In this document: positions 6,181 through 10,138 of the stretch, in pieces
How the letters are laid out: every line of letters starts with the position of its first letter
Position numbering within the stretch: the stretch's first letter is position 1
DNA from: Candidatus Forterrea sp.
GTDB lineage: Archaea; Iainarchaeota; Iainarchaeia; Iainarchaeales; JAAZKV01
Length of the DNA stretch: 10,138 nucleotides
NCBI GenBank assembly: GCA_020717885.1
Contig: DYDN01000028.1
Location: 1-10,138, forward strand
Reading direction: 5' to 3'
The notes under the pieces: generated by a model
Database searches by the model: none
Told to the model about the DNA's origin: nothing
The model's input: only the letters and a program-made list of their open reading frames with translations
Made by a program: the position numbers and the translations under genes

Positions 6181-7455
6181 TTAAATAACTTCCATTTGGG
6201 CTCCCAGTTTTTTCATTGAATTTACAAATGAGGGGTAAGTCTTATTTATACCCTCCACAGTGCTTATTTTGGTTACTCCGTCAGCATTAATTCCCGCAAT
6301 TGCGAGAGACATAATTGTGCGGTGGTCATTATATCCATTCAAACTTGCACCATGCAATTTGCTTTTTTTAATAACGAGTCCATCAGAGAGTTCCTCAATC
6401 ACCGCACCCATTTTTCTTAAACCTTCTGACATTGATTTTATCCTATCAGTTTCTTTTATTCTCGCATGCGCAACATTCACAAGGCGCGTTTCTCCCTCAG
6501 CAAAGCACCCAACAACCGCAAGTATTGGCAAAGCGTCAGGAGTTTTTGATAAATCAATTTCCGTTCCTTGCAAATTTGTTGAACACACGCGCACCCCCTC
6601 TGAAACAATTTTAATTTCAACCCCCATTTTTTTGAGCAGATTAATTATTTCTTTATCCCCCTGTGCCTCGCTAAAATCAAGTCCCTTTACAAGCACTTCT
6701 GAGTTAGGAGTAATTGCCGCAGCACATAAAGAGAAGCAAGCACTTGACCAATCAGCAGGAATTACTTTCTCAAATGATTTGTACTCCTGCCCTCCACGCA
6801 CTTTGTAACTTGAAAAATCTTTAGCGGCTTTGTATTTTATTCCCTGTTCGCTAAGCCACTTTAGTGTCATCTCAACGTACGGGGTTTCATTTGGATTTGT
6901 TACATTAATCTCCGTATCGCTCTTCGCGAGTGCTGCATTTACGAGTAAACTTGAAACTGGTTGGGAATTAACCCCGTCAATCTCAGTAAACCCTCCCTCA
7001 AGATAACCTGAAACAACAAGTGGTGGCCTGCCAGTATCCTCAAATGATTCCGCTTTTGCACCAAGATCATTAATTCCATCACAAAGCGGAGAAAATGGAC
7101 GGGCGCGCAAAGATTCTCCCCCAGTTAATACTGACGGACCTTTTGCATGAGCCGCAACCCCCGCTAAAAATGAATTACTAATTCCGCTATTTCCCAAATA
7201 CACATCCACACTTGGCGTTCTTGGCTTCCCCCTAGTACCAGTCACTTCGATTAAGGATTCTTTTTCCAAAACATCAGCCCCAAATGCTCTGCATCCTACA
7301 ATGCAAGCAGCGGAATCATCTGAGAGAAGAGGATTAATTATTTTTGAATTACCTTCAGCGAGTGTTGCAAGTACAAGCGCCCTAACCACTTGACTCTTTG
7401 AACCGGGCACACGTAGTTCGCCCGAAAGATTTGATTTCTTACAAACAATTTCCAT
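6181..7455 (-). CDS. aroA: 3-phosphoshikimate 1-carboxyvinyltransferase (EPSP synthase)
   Basis: The enzyme joins phosphoenolpyruvate to shikimate-3-phosphate. Residues are numbered from the upstream GTG at 7476. Motifs in order are P-G-S-K27-S-x-x-x-R32-A-L, L-R-A-R126-P-F, N-S-Q172, P-D-A-L-P (312-316), K341-E-T-D-R345, D-H-R386 and N-K412-T-Y-P. These supply the substrate-binding lysines and arginines. The usually invariant G-N-(A/S)-G-T-x-x-R loop reads G95-N-S-G-I99-S-N-S102. Its threonine (T97 in E. coli numbering) is isoleucine and its arginine (R100) is serine. The ATG at 7455 is preferred over the GTG because GGGAG lies 9 nt upstream and the N-terminus then matches the family (424 residues). 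The gene begins 27 nt after a hairpin-U terminator preceded by an aromatic-rich leader ORF, so its transcription is probably attenuated. It heads aroA-aroK-aroC. Confidence 0.95.
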   Translation of the reverse strand: MEIVCKKSNLSGELRVPGSKSQVVRALVLATLAEGNSKIINPLLSDDSAACIVGCRAFGADVLEKESLIEVTGTRGKPRTPSVDVYLGNSGISNSFLAGVAAHAKGPSVLTGGESLRARPFSPLCDGINDLGAKAESFEDTGRPPLVVSGYLEGGFTEIDGVNSQPVSSLLVNAALAKSDTEINVTNPNETPYVEMTLKWLSEQGIKYKAAKDFSSYKVRGGQEYKSFEKVIPADWSSACFSLCAAAITPNSEVLVKGLDFSEAQGDKEIINLLKKMGVEIKIVSEGVRVCSTNLQGTEIDLSKTPDALPILAVVGCFAEGETRLVNVAHARIKETDRIKSMSEGLRKMGAVIEELSDGLVIKKSKLHGASLNGYNDHRTIMSLAIAGINADGVTKISTVEGINKTYPSFVNSMKKLGAQMEVI

Positions 7456-7481
7456 CCAATCCAGCTCCCGCAACACAACAC

Positions 7482-7520
7482 AAAAAAACTAAGAACAATC
7501 AGAAATATTTGATTGCTCTT
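7482..7520 (-). terminator. Attenuator: hairpin plus U7 in the aroA leader
   Basis: Read on the minus strand, AAGAGCAATCA (7520-7510) pairs with TGATTGTTCTT (7501-7491) as an 11-bp stem with one G-U wobble and an 8-nt loop. It is followed by A-G and seven T's (7488-7482). The stem starts one base after the leader-peptide stop codon, and the U-tract ends 27 nt before the aroA ATG. Read on the plus strand there is no T-run, so the element is directional. It could also end read-through from tyrA. Confidence 0.8.
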
Positions 7521-7521
7521 A

Positions 7522-7596
7522 TCAATAATCAAAAAATGAAGCCCAAAACTTATAAGCAAGTGAATTAGAAACTAATTCGCGTGTTATTTGAGCCAT
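7522..7596 (-). CDS. Aromatic-rich leader peptide upstream of aroA
   Basis: This is a 24-codon ORF from the ATG at 7596. It ends Y-K-F-W-A-S-F-F-D-Y and then TGA, so six of its last ten residues are aromatic and all three aromatic amino acids are present. One base after the stop, an 11-bp hairpin with a U7 tail begins, followed by aroA. This is the layout of bacterial amino acid biosynthesis leaders such as pheL and trpL. The inferred role is that ribosome stalling at Tyr, Phe or Trp codons, when charged tRNA is scarce, interferes with the terminator and lets RNA polymerase reach aroA-aroK-aroC. A TATA-like box lies about 34 nt upstream. An in-frame TTG at 7605 would add three residues and would suit a leaderless start. 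Only a weak GGT precedes the ATG. Peptide expression is not proven by sequence alone. Confidence 0.75.
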   Translation of the reverse strand: MAQITRELVSNSLAYKFWASFFDY

Positions 7597-7625
7597 GTTT
7601 ACCAATAGAATTATGTGAGTAGGGG

Positions 7626-7634
7626 TATTTATCT
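7626..7634 (-). promoter_or_regulatory. TATA-like box of the leader-aroA-aroK-aroC transcript
   Basis: AGATAAATA on the minus strand is centred about 34 nt upstream of the leader ATG. This predicts transcription starting near 7603-7605, at an in-frame TTG. It would give the shikimate genes a promoter separate from the chorismate mutase-tyrA unit. Confidence 0.45.
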
Positions 7635-7693
7635 GTAACGCCTGCAATGATGTACTAAGTTTACAGTACCATTAAAACAAGAGCAACTGCCAC

Positions 7694-9001
7694 CTATCTA
7701 AGCAAATAACCCAACCCCACAAGCAACCCCTTAATCTTCTTATCCAAGTTGTCTTTATCCTCATCAGCGAAGAAGGACGCCTTAAATGTTAAACTCTTTT
7801 TCCCTTTTTGGAGTTTTTCGCTCTTATACTCGCTAGCAAACTCAAAATCGCATTCCTTTATTGCGCAAAGCGCCTCAAGCACTGCGGACGCAAGAACATT
7901 CTCATCAACAAGAACACTATAATCAAGCTTCTTTTTGCCCACACTCTTCTCTCTCCAAAGCAAGACCTCTTCCTTTGGAACAAGACGAAGCTTAAGCAAA
8001 TTAATCTTTGTGAGACGCGACTTTTCAAGAATCACAAGTTCATACGGGGTTATCTCTCTTACTTCCCCATAGTGATAATTGTGTGTGAGAAGATTTTCAA
8101 CTAAAAACATTTTGCCAATATTCTTTTTTAACACACGAACAATTTCTTTTTGCGCAAAAACCATCCTATCCCCCTCAAGCAAAAACACTTCAGCGTCCTT
8201 AAAGTTCCCCGCGCCCTTAATAATTTCTCTCTCAAGCGCGCCCATATCATTCTTTTTACAAATCTCCGCAAGTTTTTCAGTGTTTTTAATAAAACTCTCA
8301 CGCATTCTCTCATTCAGAGGATTAGCGAGCTGAATTTGCGCGTAAAGCTCCGGATTTTGAAGCACTACACGCGAAACAACACTCAGAAATAAATTATAAT
8401 TAGGAGAACCAAACGCAAGGCTTCTCTTCAAATCCACCCCGAGCTCTTTTAGCACCCCCGCAGAGACGAATTGTGAAAAATGATTTAACCCCTGGACAAT
8501 TGAGAGAACTTCATCATGCTCCTTTGGATTTGAGAAAATAATATTTGCCCCCTCCGAGCGAAAAAACTCCTCAACTATTTTTGATTTCCCCCCAACTTGA
8601 ATCGGAATTAACACAACCTGCTGGGCATCAATTGACATTATTCTTGGTCCGTGCATTGGGTGAGTGGAAAGTAATTCGATCCCCGCGCTTTTGAATTTTT
8701 CCATTTCTGCGCAAACGCCCCCCTTAACAGAACAAAAATCCATCAAAAGCGCACCCTTCTTCATTAGCGGAGCAACTTTTGAAACAAATCCTGGGGCGGC
8801 AAAATTTGGAACAGAGAGAACAACAAAATCCATTTCATTAATATCCTTCTCTTCTGCAAAAACGCATCCATTTTTCTTACAAAACTCTTTCCCGTACTCC
8901 GGGCGAGTACTTGAAATAAACACTTCAAAATTATGTTTTTTAAAAAGCGAAGCATAGAATGCTCCAAAATCCCCTGTGCCACCCGCAATTAATAATTTCA
9001 T
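7694..9001 (-). CDS. tyrA: Prephenate dehydrogenase TyrA with a C-terminal FDX-ACB-like domain
   Basis: The enzyme oxidatively decarboxylates prephenate to 4-hydroxyphenylpyruvate for tyrosine synthesis. Residues 1-30 form the nucleotide-binding start (A6-G-G-T-G-D-F-G). D88-F-C-S-V-K-G is the conserved turn, and T113-H114-P-M-H-G-P carries the expected catalytic histidine. I-V-Q-G-L-N-H (168-174) opens the helical dimerisation region (about 165-290). The second strand ends S-S-T-R33 without an acidic residue, which hints at NADP. A small beta-rich segment (about 308-345) is followed by residues 357-435, which resemble the anticodon-binding FDX-ACB domain of PheRS: L-D-Y-S-V-L-V-D-E-N-V, then G-K-K-S-L-T-F-K-A-S-F and a final helix. 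A long C-terminal extension also occurs in methanogen TyrA, as far as I recall. The ATG has AGGA 9 nt upstream. The gene follows the chorismate mutase gene by 11 nt. Confidence 0.9.
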   Translation of the reverse strand: MKLLIAGGTGDFGAFYASLFKKHNFEVFISSTRPEYGKEFCKKNGCVFAEEKDINEMDFVVLSVPNFAAPGFVSKVAPLMKKGALLMDFCSVKGGVCAEMEKFKSAGIELLSTHPMHGPRIMSIDAQQVVLIPIQVGGKSKIVEEFFRSEGANIIFSNPKEHDEVLSIVQGLNHFSQFVSAGVLKELGVDLKRSLAFGSPNYNLFLSVVSRVVLQNPELYAQIQLANPLNERMRESFIKNTEKLAEICKKNDMGALEREIIKGAGNFKDAEVFLLEGDRMVFAQKEIVRVLKKNIGKMFLVENLLTHNYHYGEVREITPYELVILEKSRLTKINLLKLRLVPKEEVLLWREKSVGKKKLDYSVLVDENVLASAVLEALCAIKECDFEFASEYKSEKLQKGKKSLTFKASFFADEDKDNLDKKIKGLLVGLGYLLR

Positions 9002-9012
9002 AAGAATAATTC

Positions 9013-9702
9013 CTAATTTTTAACTTTTAAAGCCGAAATAATATAATCAATCTCCACTTCAGTTGTTATGGAAATTATTTTTTTCATAAATGCCCCAATT
9101 GTTCCAAATTGTTTTATGCCGTAGCGCTTTGCAAGTTCAATCGCAGCATTAACAACTTCTTCTTCGCGCCTTGGATTAATAATTTGTTCTCTTATCTTTT
9201 CCCTATCAAGAGCTGAATCGGCTTTTAAGCCGCTTGCGAGCTTGTATTGGGCAACAAACTCTCCAGCCCCAAGAATCCTCTCATTAAAGAGCAAAATATT
9301 ATCCACATCCATCTTCACTACTTCCCCATAATGAGCCAAGCTCTCCGCATGCACGCAAATCTCACTAAGCACCTCCCTATACGCGCGAATAATTTCTTCC
9401 GAATAATCAATATTAATTTGTTTTAAAATTGTTTTTGGCACCTCGCGAAAAATAATTGGTTTTGCCAAATCTTTTTTATCAAAAACAATCGGGTGCTGGT
9501 CAGGGTAAAGAAATCTTCCAAATTCTGAATCAATATCCTGCTCGGCTTTTAATCTATACATGAACCAAGTTTTTCCGCCAGCGAATTCTTTAGTGAAAGT
9601 TCCTTCATTGAGTGAAAAGCGTGAACGATTCTTTAGTCCTGAAACGATTTGCTCAGTCATTTGGTCAAGACGAATACGAAGCTCAAAGAGATTTGATTGC
9701 AT
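9013..9702 (-). CDS. Chorismate mutase resembling the fungal/plant AroQ-beta type
   Basis: The enzyme rearranges chorismate to prephenate, the substrate of the downstream TyrA. At 229 residues and probably all-helical, it is far longer than the roughly 90-residue prokaryotic AroQ domain. It aligns by eye end to end with yeast Aro7. L-R9 matches R16, E-F-V-A-Q-Y-K154 matches the K168 helix, N176-P-R-R-E180 matches N194/E198, and I-T213-T-E-V-E217-I-D-Y matches T242/E246 in a nearly identical C-terminal helix. The arginine equivalent to R157 appears one residue out of register (R142). Yeast effector-site residues are only partly kept: G141 corresponds to G126, but S142 and T145 become E127 and K130, so Trp/Tyr control may be absent. 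The ATG lies 25-26 nt below a TATA-like box, suggesting a leaderless mRNA. The gene heads a two-gene unit with tyrA. Confidence 0.85.
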   Translation of the reverse strand: MQSNLFELRIRLDQMTEQIVSGLKNRSRFSLNEGTFTKEFAGGKTWFMYRLKAEQDIDSEFGRFLYPDQHPIVFDKKDLAKPIIFREVPKTILKQINIDYSEEIIRAYREVLSEICVHAESLAHYGEVVKMDVDNILLFNERILGAGEFVAQYKLASGLKADSALDREKIREQIINPRREEEVVNAAIELAKRYGIKQFGTIGAFMKKIISITTEVEIDYIISALKVKN

Positions 9703-9720
9703 ATACCCGAATAATGCGAG

Positions 9721-9734
9721 TATAATAATAAAAA
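9721..9734 (-). promoter_or_regulatory. TATA box of the chorismate mutase-tyrA unit
   Basis: TTTTTATTATTATA on the minus strand is centred 25-26 nt upstream of the chorismate mutase ATG at 9702, implying a leaderless transcript. Confidence 0.6.
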
Positions 9735-9797
9735 TGCTTATTTTGATGCTAAGACGCGTTTAAAGTCAAAAGAATAGGGGAAGCTTGATAAACAAGG

Positions 9798-9806
9798 TTT
9801 TTATAC
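9798..9806 (+). promoter_or_regulatory. TATA box of the divergent small membrane protein gene
   Basis: TTTTTATAC is centred 25 nt upstream of the ATG at 9827. This fixes that codon as the probable leaderless start and excludes the longer frame opening with TTG at 9785, which lies upstream of the box. Confidence 0.6.
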
Positions 9807-9826
9807 AAGTTCATTATAGGTATGTC

Positions 9827-9988
9827 ATGAACAAAGAACTTGGAATACTCTTAATCGGCGCAGGAATCGGAATGGCCGGAATGCAATACGTTCTCCCTAA
9901 GCTTGGGGGAGTTGTTGCAGGATTCGCTTGGATAATTTGGTTTGTGCTTCTAATCGTTGGCGTGTTTTTTGTAATAAAACATGACTAA
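9827..9988 (+). CDS. Small two-helix membrane protein of unknown function
   Basis: The product is 53 residues with two hydrophobic segments (about 5-23 and 28-49) joined by a short P-K-L-G-G turn and a short charged end, K-H-D. The first helix is rich in glycine (G-A-G-I-G-M-A-G-M), compatible with tight helix packing. I recognise no family. The ATG at 9827 is chosen because it sits 25 nt below a TATA box and begins with the usual M-N-K-E before the first helix; AGGT also lies 5 nt upstream of it. It is the only clear plus-strand gene here and is divergent from the chorismate mutase gene across a 124-nt promoter region. Confidence 0.65.
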   Translation: MNKELGILLIGAGIGMAGMQYVLPKLGGVVAGFAWIIWFVLLIVGVFFVIKHD

Positions 9989-10013
9989 AATAACTCTAAT
10001 TAGCTTTGATTTA

Positions 10014-10029
10014 ACTGCTCGCGGGCAGT
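10014..10029. repeat. Short inverted repeat downstream of the small membrane protein gene
   Basis: ACTGC and GCAGT flank TCGCGG, extendable by one G-T pair. It lies 26 nt past the stop codon at 9988 but has no T-run after it on either strand, so it is not a convincing terminator. Confidence 0.35.
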
Positions 10030-10049
10030 GGAAAACAAAATCGGCGGTG

Positions 10050-10071
10050 TAGAAATCCTATTGGATTTCTA
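10050..10071. repeat. Perfect 9-bp inverted repeat at the end of the partial transposase gene
   Basis: TAGAAATCC and GGATTTCTA flank a four-base loop. The stop codon of the minus-strand partial ORF (10058-10060) lies within the element. It may be part of the 3' end of a mobile element or its terminator hairpin, but no T-run follows on either strand. Confidence 0.5.
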
Positions 10072-10138
10072 GGTAAAGCCAAATTTTTATGGTTCGTCCG
10101 ATGTGTTCAATATTGTATGCTAGTGCTTTGATTGTCAC
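10058..10138 (-). CDS. C-terminal fragment of a probable transposase (continues past the window)
   Basis: An open minus-strand frame enters from the right edge and ends at TAG after 26 codons. It contains A-L-A-Y-N-I-E-H-I-G-R, which resembles the (A)-L-A-Y-N-(I/L)-x-R-(I/L) helix near the C-terminus of many DDE-type transposases. A perfect inverted repeat at its stop fits the end of an insertion element. The fragment is too short for a family name, and the match is from memory of the motif only. Confidence 0.45.
   Translation of the reverse strand: MTIKALAYNIEHIGRTIKIWLYLEIQ

Noticed and set aside
6260..6808. 182-codon plus-strand open frame
   Set aside because: It lies wholly antisense to aroA, whose conserved motifs are unmistakable. 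Its composition is what the complement of aroA codons would give, and it has no promoter or recognisable domain.
7491..7520. The aroA-leader palindrome as a repressor operator
   Set aside because: The single mismatch in the DNA dyad becomes a G-U pair in minus-strand RNA, the U7 tail is on that strand only, and the aromatic ORF ends one base away. A terminator explains it more fully; an additional operator role cannot be excluded.
7545..7557. GCTTATAAGTTTT on the minus strand as the aroA promoter
   Set aside because: It is a good TATA match, but it lies inside the leader ORF (Ala-Tyr-Lys-Phe codons). Transcription from it would start about at the base of the terminator hairpin. The box at 7626-7634 explains the whole leader better, though an internal start is not excluded.
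7645..7675. GTACT...AGTAC hairpin after tyrA
   Set aside because: Only five base pairs with no T-run after it; not enough to call a terminator.
9785..9826. Longer start (TTG 9785) of the plus-strand membrane protein
   Set aside because: The extension spans the TATA box itself and would put a charged stretch before a normal M-N-K-E start.
1..10138. tRNA, rRNA or CRISPR elements
   Set aside because: No cloverleaf with a T-loop consensus, no rRNA-like blocks and no regularly spaced repeats were seen on either strand by eye.

Overview
The window reads as an archaeal chromosome, most likely from a small-genome DPANN-type lineage (Diapherotrites/Micrarchaeota-like; the phylum is a guess). The archaeal signs are a Pus10 tRNA pseudouridine synthase, A/T-rich TATA boxes 25-27 nt upstream of ATG codons (leaderless mRNAs) at five genes, and a small four-helix membrane protein of a kind common in DPANN genomes. 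Nearly everything is on the minus strand, so genes are read from right to left.

Right half (9702 down to 4455) is an aromatic amino acid block. A chorismate mutase that resembles the fungal/plant AroQ-beta type is followed 11 nt later by a long TyrA (prephenate dehydrogenase) whose C-terminus looks like the FDX-ACB tRNA-binding domain of phenylalanyl-tRNA synthetase. After a 97-nt gap comes the most striking element: a 24-codon ORF ending in Y-K-F-W-A-S-F-F-D-Y-stop. One base after its stop is an 11-bp hairpin, then seven U's, and 27 nt later aroA starts. This has the anatomy of a bacterial leader-peptide transcription attenuator, sensing all three aromatic amino acids and placed before aroA-aroK-aroC, the last three steps to chorismate. 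The AroK is the P-loop (bacterial) type rather than the GHMP type usual in archaea, and both AroK and AroA carry substitutions at normally conserved positions.

Left half (4378 down to 48) holds accessory genes. There is a class II Fic AMPylase whose promoter lies inside a nested dyad-symmetric element. Next is a pair consisting of a HAD-fold protein and a DapA-fold protein, each lacking its family's catalytic nucleophile. Then come a small membrane protein with a strong Shine-Dalgarno and a hairpin-U terminator, and finally pus10.

At the right end a small two-helix membrane protein is transcribed on the plus strand, divergently from the chorismate mutase gene. The last 81 bases appear to be the C-terminal end of a transposase entering from outside the window. 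I saw no rRNA, tRNA or CRISPR array. No gene-free stretch exceeds 300 bases.
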